Source: a virus
Reading direction: 5' to 3' (one strand)
Virus record (IMG/VR): IMGVR_UViG_3300013126_000060
Span: 1-44,931 of that record
DNA: 44,931 nt
Shown: positions 37,054 through 44,931 of the stretch, in pieces
Layout: each line of letters begins with the position of its first letter
Numbering within the stretch: the first letter of the stretch is position 1
The notes under the pieces: model-generated
What the model was told of the DNA's origin: nothing
The model's database searches: none
The model's input: only the letters and a program-made list of their open reading frames with translations
Translations under genes and position numbers: made by a program

Positions 37054-40000
37054 ATGTCTTGTTTTGCTAAAATAAAATCACCTATGTCAGGTAACGATGT
37101 TACTAGTGTAGCATACTACCAAACAACTACATTCTTCCCACCTGAAGTAGGAAGAACTATATACGAAGCCACAACCACTACTGCTTTTAAAGTAGACTTA
37201 GGTTTCGACTGGACTAAAAGGCAAATAGGATACTCAGATAAACTAAACTTTCATGGTGAACCTACTATGGAAGAAATGAATAGTATTCTTAACCTTAGAC
37301 TTAGTCAAAGACAAATAGACGCAGCTAATGAAATAGAGGAGTTTGCAAAGGAGGGGTACTTTAATGTAGGGTTTACTAATATAAATGCGTTTGAACTTAT
37401 CGAGGGAGAAGTAAATCTAAACCCTAAATACGAACACGTAGAAACAGAAATCACAGCAAGAGACGGTAAGTATTATATAAGTGTCAAACCTCTGCAATCA
37501 GACAAAGTACAAAAGCCAGTAAGTAAAGGTTTCTTAAATAGAGTTGGATTTAGCCCTTTATTAATTAACAGTGTTGAGGAGTTTAGTAATGCAAACCTAA
37601 GTGAACTTATGGACTCTTTAATTAAAAGTCCTGAGATAGAAGAGTTCCAAAGAGAAATGCTTAAAAGACTCCGCAGGTTAATGAAAGTTAACCCAAGTCT
37701 TAAACTTACAGTGTTTGACGATACAGCAGTTGACGAAAACTTTCAAAGGTCATTTTACGACCCAGCTACTAACACAGTATACATAGGTAAAACTTTAAGT
37801 TCTAAGTTTGGAGATAAAGAATTAGTACGTGACTTAATTCACGAAGCAGTTCACGCATATACTATTTCTGCAATAAACAACCCAAGAACAACTCAAGAGT
37901 TACAGTTTAAGAACGAAATGGTTAAACTGTATGAGATTTATAAAGATACCTTTAAACTTCTTCAGAACTGGTACGGATTACAAAACGTAGAAGAGTTTGC
38001 AGCTGAGTTTTTATCTAATCCTTATTTTAGAGATGGTCTTAAGGAAGCAGAAGAGGGAACAACACGTAATCAAAACTTTTTCTTACGTACACTAACTAGT
38101 ATTCGCAACTTCTTTAGTTCTATATTCTCAGGAGTAGTAGATAGAAACACATCAATGTTTACTCAAGTAGAGAACGCATTAGATAACTATCTTAACTATC
38201 TTGAGAGTATGGGTGATATGCCTGACCATTCTGCAGAAAACCACATAAGATTTAATAGTACTTATCAAGGAAGACAAGCTAGAAATATGGGACAAAGAAC
38301 CCCACTATTTGAAGACTTTTACAACTTCGTAGAGAACTCAGTTAGTACTTCTTCTTGGAAACAACTAGCTCAATCTATTAAAGAACTAGACCCAAGATTA
38401 AATAGTTTGCAGAGATTGCAGACTAGATTTGGTAACCTTTCAATACCTTCGGCAAAAGGAACTTTAAACGACTCTATAGGATATTTAGAATCTATGGGTC
38501 GCATACTAACTAACCTACAAACATCTGTTGATGCTTATGATAATGATAGTACAAACTATACCTCAGAGGAGTTAGTTAGAATCTACCACAATGCACTTTC
38601 CGTATCAGAACTTTTTGAAGACCAATTAAAAGGGTTTAACTTACTTCTTGCATCCTTAGATACTTATATGCCCAAAGAGGAGTATACTCAAGAGGGCAAA
38701 GCACAAGAACTTGCAAGCAAACGCGAAGCTATACGTGCTCAAGTACCAGATGTAGATAACTTAAAAGAAAGCATCAAGAAAAAGATTAAAGAGATTGATT
38801 CAAAGATAGGTACTCTTAACAAAAGTTCAAGAGAAAACTTAATCAAATCTTCAGCTGCACAAATAGTTCCTATCTTCAAAACTTTTATTGAAAAACAAAA
38901 TGACCCATCTAGCCAACTGAATCAAGAAATAAAAGCAATAGAAGAAGAACTTGTAATAGTACGCAGACAAAAAAGTAGTAACTTATATCAGAACTCAGCA
39001 GTAGGAGCTATTCAAAAAAGAGGACTAGAAGCAAAAGAAAGAGACCTAGATGAAAGGCTTAATCAACTTAATAAGTTTAAAAGTTTCATACCAACAACTG
39101 AAAACATAATAACACTATTTACAAATGCTAGTGCTTCAGGTATGTCTGATGCAAATATGTTTGTTAGGTACTTATCAATAGGTAATATGACTGGCAGACC
39201 AATACTAGATATTATGAAGCAATTCATAGATGTACATATTGTAGAAGCAGAAAATGAAAGTATTAAGAGTCGTAATAGAATCCAAGCACTAGAAAAAAGA
39301 ATAAGTGACCTAAACAAACGTAGAGATAGAAAAAACAAACTAGGTTCTGCATTAGGTTCTTTGAGTGCTTTTTACGAGGGGTTCACTCGTCAGGTAGAAA
39401 TGGACTACTATGATGCTAATGGCAAAAAAACTACAATAAAACAAACAGCTTATCAAACAAGATTTAAAGAAGCTGAGTTTCAAAACGACTTAAAGGCAAA
39501 ACAACAAGCATTAAACCAAGCTCTTAAAAAAGGTGACGAGGTAGAAATAGCAGAAGCAGAAAAAGCATTTAATGACTTTGTAGAGGCTTATGCAGTTCGT
39601 CCTTTTACAGATGAGTATTACGAAGCAGAATCACTACTTACTGATGAGGCAAGAGAGGCTAGACAAGAGTTATTTGATTTGATTAATGCAACAAATGACA
39701 TATTTGATGAAGAAGATATTTTTTCTGAAGATATTCTTTACAGTCCAAAGAACACCAAGAAACAACTACAAAGAGATTTAGAAAGACTAGGTTCTATCTA
39801 TAATAAAGACGGAAGTGAAAAACCCGTAGGAAGTAAAGAAAGAAATATAGCAGAGTCTATTATTGCCTATAAGAAAGCACGTAAGGAACTTGAGATTACC
39901 GAGTATATTATTCCAGATAGTGTATTAAATAAGTTTAAGTCAAAAAAGAATGAACTTACTAGAAAAGTAGATGAAGCTAAAAGTAAAGTAAACTCTGCTC

Positions 40001-43000
40001 AGGAGGATGTAAATAATGACGTAGCAAATCCAGTTAGTGCAGAACTTACTCAGTCTTTGAATAATAAACTAACTGACGCTAAGAACAAACTTAAAGAAGC
40101 TACTGATGTATTAAATAAGTGGCTTAACGAAAATACCCGTACTGAAATTGACCCAAAGTTCTTTGAAAAACAAAGAATGATTGCAGACAAGATAAAACAG
40201 ATTCTTGCTAAGTACGGAGAACAAGCAGAAGTTCCTGAGTTATACCAACAGATATTTAGTACTGCACGGGGATATAGAGATAGGGATGGAGTAGTTATCG
40301 GTTCTGATATGTCTGAAGGTTTAATCCAAAAGATAAACGAACTAGAAACTAAACTAGAGAATCTTAAATCAGAATCACGAAAGTCTCGTAAGATTAGTGC
40401 CGCAGATAAAAAAACACTTAAAGATTTATTCCAAGCACTCAACGAACTACAAAGAAAAGAAGAAACAGAATACTACCACGAGACTGTAGCAGAAATTAAG
40501 AACAACTTAAAGAGTGAGATACTGGCTGATGCAGATAGAACCAATACAATAAAAGCAGAAGCACAAGAAAAAGTTGATTACTTTATTAATACAGGAGATG
40601 ATTCTGTGTTTAGAGGAATACAGGTAGATGACATACAAGAATTTGCAGATGTTGAGTTTGGTGAAACAGTAAACACTCAACACCGTGCAGCTTTGATTCA
40701 ACAGGTATACGATAAGTTACTCCAAAGAGAAGTTCAAAACGATTATTACCAATCTTCTTGGTATAAAAATAACCACATCTTAGTTGACAAATCTTACATA
40801 GATGAAAACACAGGCGAAGAGGTTCCGCTGTTTGAAAGTAGACCAATTTACATTTGGAATAAAACCATACCTAAAGATAACAGATACATAAAACAACAAA
40901 GTCCTAGCTTTACTTGGTATATACCTAAAATCAGGGATGCTTTTAAAGTAAAGGATGCTAAGTTCTTAGGTGAATTTAGACCTAGAGCAACAGCAGATAG
41001 ACGTTATGCAAACGAAGAGTATGAGAAAATAGAAAGAGAACAACCAGAACTTAGAGAGTTAATTGATGAGATGGTTGGTATTTACGAGGAGCAACAAAAA
41101 GCTTTACCTGTTTCTCAAAGAAATGAAGGATACACAGTAATTAATCGTGGTAAAACAGGCAATGAAAAAACACTTGACACATATACTAGATTTGGATACC
41201 GGGTTATAACTGGTTGGGATAGTTTTAAAGTTCTATTAAAGAGAAACATACCAGGAGCAAATGCAGAAAGTGAAGAAGTAGAAGTTGATATTGAAACTGC
41301 AAACAAACAACTAGGTAAAGGTAGACTAGTTCGATTAGTTAAGACACGATATAAAGAACCACTAAGTAGCAATCAAGTAAGTAGTGATTTACTAGGTTCG
41401 CTAAGTCAGTTTTCTTTATATGTATCTGAGTTTAAAGCTTTAAGAAAAGCAATGCCAGTTGTTTTTTCTCTCAGAGATGCTGCAGCCGAATCATCTCAAG
41501 GAAGAGAAACAGAAGTCAAGATGCTTGATGACCTTGTTTATAGATTCTTTTATGGAGAAGAATTAAAATTTAGAAATGCAGAAAAGGTAATCCCCGAATT
41601 TGCTATGCCTATATACAGAGGTCTCATAAGACTTTTGAGTAAGACATTTAGATTTACCCAAGCAAGGGTATTGATATTTAACTTACTTAGGTGGCCAAAG
41701 AACTTAATTACTAACATACTTAGGGCAACAGTCAATGCTAAAAAGTACGGAGTAAGAAGACGAGATACTTTGTTAGGAATGGCTAAAGGATTTTGGAACT
41801 ATGCAACAATGCTTTCTCTTCATGCTGGAAACAGAAAGATGAATAAAGAAGCAATGTTTATGACTTACTTTAGAGCTATTCCTTCAGCAGACCCAAGCAG
41901 ACAAGCAGGAAAAATACATCAGCACGCAATCTTTAAGTACATGAATGGTGGGTTTTTTAATGATGCTACTGGTGGATACTTAGAAGGAGCTAGTACTAGG
42001 GGTGTATACGAGTCTATAATGAAGCAATCTAAGATACCAATTACTATAGATGGACAAACTCGCTACGTAAATGTAAGAGATGCTTATGATTTAATTGACG
42101 GTACATTCGTTCCTAAAGATGGAGTATTTGGACTTGAGATGAATTTGATGCGTCAGTTAATCCTGGAAAGAAAATCAAACTTAGAAAGTTTCTTAATTGA
42201 CGCAGGAGTAACTAATAGAGAAGAACTTCCTGCTAAATTACGTATTCAGTATGACAACCTCTTAAAAGCACAAGACCAAAAGATAGCAGCACTTGAAGAG
42301 AGAAATAAACCTAAGAAACTAAAACTACAAAACTTAGAACAAGCTATTCGAGACGACATCCATCAGATGTATACTAGTACTCAGGGTAACTACTTTAAGA
42401 GAAGTCGTTCTCAGTATGAGACTAGTTTGTTTTTAGGTATTTTGTTTTCAATGAAGCGTTGGTTAGTTCCCTCTCTTCAAAACACATACGGACAAAGAAG
42501 GTTTAATATAAACACTGGAAGAATTGACCAAGGATACTTAAATTATTTTTTCATTGAGTTTTTGTTTAGAAATCTTAAATACTTAGCAACAGGTCAAAGA
42601 CTATCACTAGGTTCTACTAGTCACCAAAAAGAAAGACTACACAGAACTGTAATTGATACTGCAGTTACTTATAGTATGATGGGAATAAGTCATTACCTAG
42701 GAGCAGCAGCATTAGCAGCTATGGCAAAACTTGGAGAAGGTGACGATGATGATAGTAAAACTTTTTGGACAGTTCTAATGGCTTTAATAGCAGCAGGTAC
42801 TTACGATGAATACACAACAGTAAGACCAGAAGCAGCCTATAACTATTACGTTAAGACATTCAAAAAGAAACCACTTGAAAAATATGGTACAGATGAAAAT
42901 GCTGCCGAAAGTGTAATAAGACACTTAATTACTTCAGCTATTGGTCAACAATCACGTAGCTTTTTTGAATTTTTAGAAGGTATTGAAATGATTGGAAAAG

Positions 43001-43791
43001 GAATATTAAATCCTAATGAGACTTATCAAGAACAATACGGAGATAAATATCAAATAAAAGATGCAGGTCCAATGCAAGGAAAAAGGCTTATAGTTGCAGG
43101 ATTAGCAAGAACTATGGGTATTGAGTTAGGTATTAAGCCTCTTCAAAATGCAAAAGCTATATCTCAAAGATATATTAATCAAATGCGATATACTCCTTTA
43201 TTGGGTACACCTGATGTTGCTGGCGATATAGTTATGATTGATAATGAGATTGATGAGATAAAGAAAGATATATTCAAAAGACCTCAAAAACTAATGGAAG
43301 ACCTAGCTAAAATAGAAAGGTCACAAATGATTGCTACCAAAAAAGGATTAAAAGTAAATGAAAACGAAAGTGAGGAATTCATAAATAAGTATCTTGAGTC
43401 GGAAGAAGGAACTGTTATAATAGATAAGATGGCAAAAATAATAGCACTTCAAAGACAAAAGAAACAGATAATTAATGAAAACATTATTCTTCTGGAAAAA
43501 GAAAATCAAAAATTAATAGGACAATACCAAGGAAGAAAAGATGCCGAAACACAAGAAAAAATAGCTAAAAAACTTCTTGGAAAAAAAGGCATTGGTGGTA
43601 TAGAAAAAACAGAACAATACGAGGTTGAGAAGGGTAGAGAAAATCTTTGGCAAAAAGCAGTAATGAAGAGACTTAATATGGAGGTAGAAAAAAATAAATC
43701 CTTAATTAATGAAGATTTTGAGAAAGCAAAAACAACTCTCCCAGAAGACATTGAGTTTAATGAGGACGGTCAGTATCAACCATTTAGATAA
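37054..43791 (+). CDS. Giant virion cargo protein with zincin protease-like domain
   Basis: A 2245-residue protein starting MSCFAKIKSP. Residues about 205-330 make a metallopeptidase-like domain: a strand pair (FDDTAVD, TNTVYIGKT) before the zinc-binding helix DLIHEAVHAYT (H263, E264, H267), and downstream NVEEFAAEFLSNP with E313, E314 and E318, one of which could be the third ligand. This is the layout of polyvalent-protein zincins in phages. Long coiled coils follow (about 490-770 and 940-1200). The last third (about 1536-1960) has aromatic and hydrophobic stretches (LIFNLLRWPKNLITNILRA; 1870-1892; 1904-1916), as in membrane-associated ejection domains, then another charged coiled coil to the end. 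By size, order and termini it is a partner of the polymerase protein packaged in the virion. The substrate is unknown; self-processing, host proteins and peptidoglycan are all possible. Confidence 0.6.
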   Translation: MSCFAKIKSPMSGNDVTSVAYYQTTTFFPPEVGRTIYEATTTTAFKVDLGFDWTKRQIGYSDKLNFHGEPTMEEMNSILNLRLSQRQIDAANEIEEFAKEGYFNVGFTNINAFELIEGEVNLNPKYEHVETEITARDGKYYISVKPLQSDKVQKPVSKGFLNRVGFSPLLINSVEEFSNANLSELMDSLIKSPEIEEFQREMLKRLRRLMKVNPSLKLTVFDDTAVDENFQRSFYDPATNTVYIGKTLSSKFGDKELVRDLIHEAVHAYTISAINNPRTTQELQFKNEMVKLYEIYKDTFKLLQNWYGLQNVEEFAAEFLSNPYFRDGLKEAEEGTTRNQNFFLRTLTSIRNFFSSIFSGVVDRNTSMFTQVENALDNYLNYLESMGDMPDHSAENHIRFNSTYQGRQARNMGQRTPLFEDFYNFVENSVSTSSWKQLAQSIKELDPRLNSLQRLQTRFGNLSIPSAKGTLNDSIGYLESMGRILTNLQTSVDAYDNDSTNYTSEELVRIYHNALSVSELFEDQLKGFNLLLASLDTYMPKEEYTQEGKAQELASKREAIRAQVPDVDNLKESIKKKIKEIDSKIGTLNKSSRENLIKSSAAQIVPIFKTFIEKQNDPSSQLNQEIKAIEEELVIVRRQKSSNLYQNSAVGAIQKRGLEAKERDLDERLNQLNKFKSFIPTTENIITLFTNASASGMSDANMFVRYLSIGNMTGRPILDIMKQFIDVHIVEAENESIKSRNRIQALEKRISDLNKRRDRKNKLGSALGSLSAFYEGFTRQVEMDYYDANGKKTTIKQTAYQTRFKEAEFQNDLKAKQQALNQALKKGDEVEIAEAEKAFNDFVEAYAVRPFTDEYYEAESLLTDEAREARQELFDLINATNDIFDEEDIFSEDILYSPKNTKKQLQRDLERLGSIYNKDGSEKPVGSKERNIAESIIAYKKARKELEITEYIIPDSVLNKFKSKKNELTRKVDEAKSKVNSAQEDVNNDVANPVSAELTQSLNNKLTDAKNKLKEATDVLNKWLNENTRTEIDPKFFEKQRMIADKIKQILAKYGEQAEVPELYQQIFSTARGYRDRDGVVIGSDMSEGLIQKINELETKLENLKSESRKSRKISAADKKTLKDLFQALNELQRKEETEYYHETVAEIKNNLKSEILADADRTNTIKAEAQEKVDYFINTGDDSVFRGIQVDDIQEFADVEFGETVNTQHRAALIQQVYDKLLQREVQNDYYQSSWYKNNHILVDKSYIDENTGEEVPLFESRPIYIWNKTIPKDNRYIKQQSPSFTWYIPKIRDAFKVKDAKFLGEFRPRATADRRYANEEYEKIEREQPELRELIDEMVGIYEEQQKALPVSQRNEGYTVINRGKTGNEKTLDTYTRFGYRVITGWDSFKVLLKRNIPGANAESEEVEVDIETANKQLGKGRLVRLVKTRYKEPLSSNQVSSDLLGSLSQFSLYVSEFKALRKAMPVVFSLRDAAAESSQGRETEVKMLDDLVYRFFYGEELKFRNAEKVIPEFAMPIYRGLIRLLSKTFRFTQARVLIFNLLRWPKNLITNILRATVNAKKYGVRRRDTLLGMAKGFWNYATMLSLHAGNRKMNKEAMFMTYFRAIPSADPSRQAGKIHQHAIFKYMNGGFFNDATGGYLEGASTRGVYESIMKQSKIPITIDGQTRYVNVRDAYDLIDGTFVPKDGVFGLEMNLMRQLILERKSNLESFLIDAGVTNREELPAKLRIQYDNLLKAQDQKIAALEERNKPKKLKLQNLEQAIRDDIHQMYTSTQGNYFKRSRSQYETSLFLGILFSMKRWLVPSLQNTYGQRRFNINTGRIDQGYLNYFFIEFLFRNLKYLATGQRLSLGSTSHQKERLHRTVIDTAVTYSMMGISHYLGAAALAAMAKLGEGDDDDSKTFWTVLMALIAAGTYDEYTTVRPEAAYNYYVKTFKKKPLEKYGTDENAAESVIRHLITSAIGQQSRSFFEFLEGIEMIGKGILNPNETYQEQYGDKYQIKDAGPMQGKRLIVAGLARTMGIELGIKPLQNAKAISQRYINQMRYTPLLGTPDVAGDIVMIDNEIDEIKKDIFKRPQKLMEDLAKIERSQMIATKKGLKVNENESEEFINKYLESEEGTVIIDKMAKIIALQRQKKQIINENIILLEKENQKLIGQYQGRKDAETQEKIAKKLLGKKGIGGIEKTEQYEVEKGRENLWQKAVMKRLNMEVEKNKSLINEDFEKAKTTLPEDIEFNEDGQYQPFR

Positions 43792-43805
43792 GTGAGAAAA
43801 AACTC

Positions 43806-43835
43806 TTGACAAAAAATGCTAGATGAATATCTTTG
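43806..43835 (+). promoter_or_regulatory. Bacteroidota-type promoter P4 for the holin gene
   Basis: TTGACA at 43806 gives the -33 TTG; 19 bases later TATCTTTG (43828-43835) matches TAnnTTTG. The ATG is 34 bases downstream. The leader holds an isolated ATG-TAA (43851-43856). A separate promoter lets the lysis gene be expressed independently of the giant gene. Confidence 0.75.
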
Positions 43836-43869
43836 TAAACATAGTAAGATGTAAACTATAACTCAGGAA

Positions 43870-44325
43870 ATGAAGATATTTCCATTACATAAAGTCAAGA
43901 TGAAAGCCACTTCAGCAATTCTATATTTTAGTACTTCAGTGTTTGCCTTTCTTGGAACTTACTTCTATAAATTAGGACAGGATAACTTTGACCAATACTT
44001 TGCAGTTGTAATAGTGGTTTTATTGGATGGTTTCTTTGGACTTTGGGCTGGCATCAAAACTGAAGGATTTAAGACATTTAAAGCAATTAAAGTTCTTTAT
44101 ACACTAATTACTTGGGTACTTTTACTTACTGCAATACTTTTGATTGAGAAAGGGTTTGACGGTACGTTTTGGTTAAGTGAAACAATCTGTGCACCATTTA
44201 TTCTTTTTCAGTTAGCATCAGCTCTTAAGAACGCAGAGAGAGCAGGACTGATAAAAAACGAACTTCTTACAGCTATGCTGAGTAAGATAGACAAACACAA
44301 AATAATAAAAACAAAAGATGCTTAA
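43870..44325 (+). CDS. Holin-like membrane protein
   Basis: A 151-residue protein with three or four membrane helices: about 14-33 (ATSAILYFSTSVFAFLGTYF), 42-62 (QYFAVVIVVLLDGFFGLWAG), 73-95 (VLYTLITWVLLLTAILLI) and a weaker one near 105-118 (ICAPFILFQLASAL). The D-G-F-F-G-L-W-A-G-I-K motif followed by a basic turn (TEGFKTFKAIK), and the basic C-terminus, fit phage holins of the toxin-secretion/phage-lysis type common in Bacteroidota phages. It would form holes in the inner membrane to release or activate an endolysin. No endolysin gene is visible in the window. ATG 43870 is preferred because it is the first in frame after P4; Met11 (43900) is the alternative. It is closed by its own terminator. 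Confidence 0.6.
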   Translation: MKIFPLHKVKMKATSAILYFSTSVFAFLGTYFYKLGQDNFDQYFAVVIVVLLDGFFGLWAGIKTEGFKTFKAIKVLYTLITWVLLLTAILLIEKGFDGTFWLSETICAPFILFQLASALKNAERAGLIKNELLTAMLSKIDKHKIIKTKDA

Positions 44326-44346
44326 ACTAGGGAAACCTAGTTTTTT
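44324..44346 (+). terminator. Terminator after the holin gene
   Basis: AAACTAGG (44324-44331) pairs with CCTAGTTT (44336-44343) across a GAAA tetraloop, followed by T to 44346. Like the fibre terminator at 1433-1455, it uses a GNRA loop. The stop codon of the holin gene overlaps the base of the stem. Confidence 0.85.
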
Positions 44347-44370
44347 GCTTTATATACTTTCAACTATATT

Positions 44371-44931
44371 ATGAAAACAAATGTACATGTTTTCAGTGCA
44401 GACTGGACTCCTAAGAAAATACTATTGGTTTCCGATTTGCACTGGGACAATCCTTATTGTAACCGTGAGTTACTTAAAAGACATTTAGACGAAGCATTAG
44501 AGAATAACTGTGACATTATATTTAACGGAGATACATTCTGTTTAATGCAGGGAGCTTATGACCCACGTAAAGCTAAGTCAGACATTAGACCTGAGCATAA
44601 CGTAAATAACTACTTAGATGCAGTTATTGAAACCGCAATAGAGTGGTTTAAACCGTATGCACATTTAATCAAGGTTATAGGATATGGTAACCACGAAACA
44701 TCAATCCTAAAAAGACAAGAAACAGATGTAGTAGCTAGATTTGTAGACGGATTAAATAAAGAAGCCGGAAGTGATATTAAACTAGGAGGATATGGAGGAT
44801 GGATTATCTATCGTTTCTCACGCAACGAAGGACTAAGTGGAAACCACGCTTACCGAATTAAATACCACCATGGTTATGGTGGAGGAGGTCCAGTAACTAA
44901 AGGTTCTATTCAGTTTAACCGTATGTCAACA
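44371..44931 (+). CDS. Calcineurin-like metallophosphoesterase, 3' end beyond window
   Basis: The frame is open from the ATG at 44371 to the right edge (187 residues seen). It shows the metal-binding motifs of the calcineurin-like superfamily in order: SDLHWD (D22, H24), NGDTF (D54), YGNHE (N107, H108, E109) and the late His pair YHHGYG (H166, H167). Such enzymes hydrolyse phosphodiester or phosphomonoester bonds with a two-metal centre. In phages they act on DNA ends or nucleotides, but the substrate cannot be read from the sequence. It lies after the holin terminator, so it needs its own promoter. The only candidate, TTG at 44345 with TATATTAT at 44365, departs from the consensus and touches the ATG. 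Confidence 0.85.
   Translation, partial: MKTNVHVFSADWTPKKILLVSDLHWDNPYCNRELLKRHLDEALENNCDIIFNGDTFCLMQGAYDPRKAKSDIRPEHNVNNYLDAVIETAIEWFKPYAHLIKVIGYGNHETSILKRQETDVVARFVDGLNKEAGSDIKLGGYGGWIIYRFSRNEGLSGNHAYRIKYHHGYGGGGPVTKGSIQFNRMST

Noticed and set aside
2252-43751. Many open frames of 60-130 codons on the minus strand and in other + frames
   Set aside because: They lie wholly within long + strand genes, have no recognisable domains and follow the AT-rich codon pattern of the real frame.
44345-44373. A promoter for the metallophosphoesterase gene
   Set aside because: The nearest match (TATATTAT) departs from TAnnTTTG at two positions, has a 17-base spacing and overlaps the start codon, so no promoter feature was called.
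1-44931. Stop-codon reassignment (TAG or TGA), known in some crAss-like phages
   Set aside because: Frames of over 2000 codons are free of all three stops, and the single TGA at 9417-9419 overlaps the next start in normal fashion. TAG is never used as a stop, but this is expected by AT bias among 17 genes.
1-44931. CRISPR array, tRNA genes, insertion sequences or integrase
   Set aside because: The gaps between genes are all under about 140 bases. I saw no regularly spaced repeats, cloverleaf, transposase or terminal inverted repeats.

Overview
The window looks like the late structural and virion-cargo block of a tailed phage of the crAss-like group (order Crassvirales), infecting a member of the Bacteroidota. 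The grounds are these. All genes are on the + strand and tightly packed. The sequence is AT-rich and the genes lack Shine-Dalgarno sites, starting instead after A-rich leaders. Promoters match the Bacteroidota pattern TTG-N19/20-TAnnTTTG. The gene order is fibre, ring protein, IHF-like protein, ring protein, about 2000-residue muzzle/tail-hub protein, cargo proteins, then three giant proteins, one of which carries the double-psi-barrel signatures of a crAss-like virion RNA polymerase. Stops are 16 TAA, 1 TGA and no TAG, and the giant frames are open in the standard code, so nothing suggests stop-codon reassignment here.

Layout. 1-1384: 3' part of a fibre-like gene entering from the left, closed by a hairpin terminator. 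1473-13979: first unit. It starts at a clear promoter and encodes the tail ring proteins, an IHF-like protein, the muzzle, a small ferritin-like helical protein, and a set of small or basic proteins around a 945-residue protein with an unusual beta-strand repeat region. It ends at a terminator whose 3' arm is also the -33 box of the next promoter. 13971-37012: second unit. It encodes a 1264-residue and a 538-residue cargo/structural protein, then two giant proteins (2739 and 2867 residues) and a 216-residue protein. 37019-43791: a third promoter and the 2245-residue giant protein. 43806-44346: a fourth promoter, a holin-like gene and a terminator. 44371-end: the 5' part of a metallophosphoesterase gene that runs off the right edge.

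How it works together (inference built on known crAss-like biology). The tail barrel and muzzle form the portal-proximal channel. The giant proteins are packaged in the virion and delivered with the DNA, and the RNA polymerase then transcribes early genes. The late genes here carry host-type promoters, which fits early transcription by the virion polymerase followed by host polymerase for late genes.

The most interesting signal is that the giant proteins are more than a polymerase. The 2739-residue protein has a PD-(D/E)XK nuclease-like domain followed by an ADP-ribosyltransferase-like domain (R2453, TTS 2465-2467, E2505-x-E2507). The 2867-residue polymerase protein ends in a DUF4326-like module and a SLOG (YspA-like) nucleotide-binding module. 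The 2245-residue protein has a zincin HEAVH site. Together they look like an injected effector set, several members of which belong to families linked to NAD/ADP-ribose or nucleotide signalling, carried on the same proteins as the virion polymerase. Short cysteine-containing terminal signatures recur at the three junctions between the consecutive giant and linker proteins.
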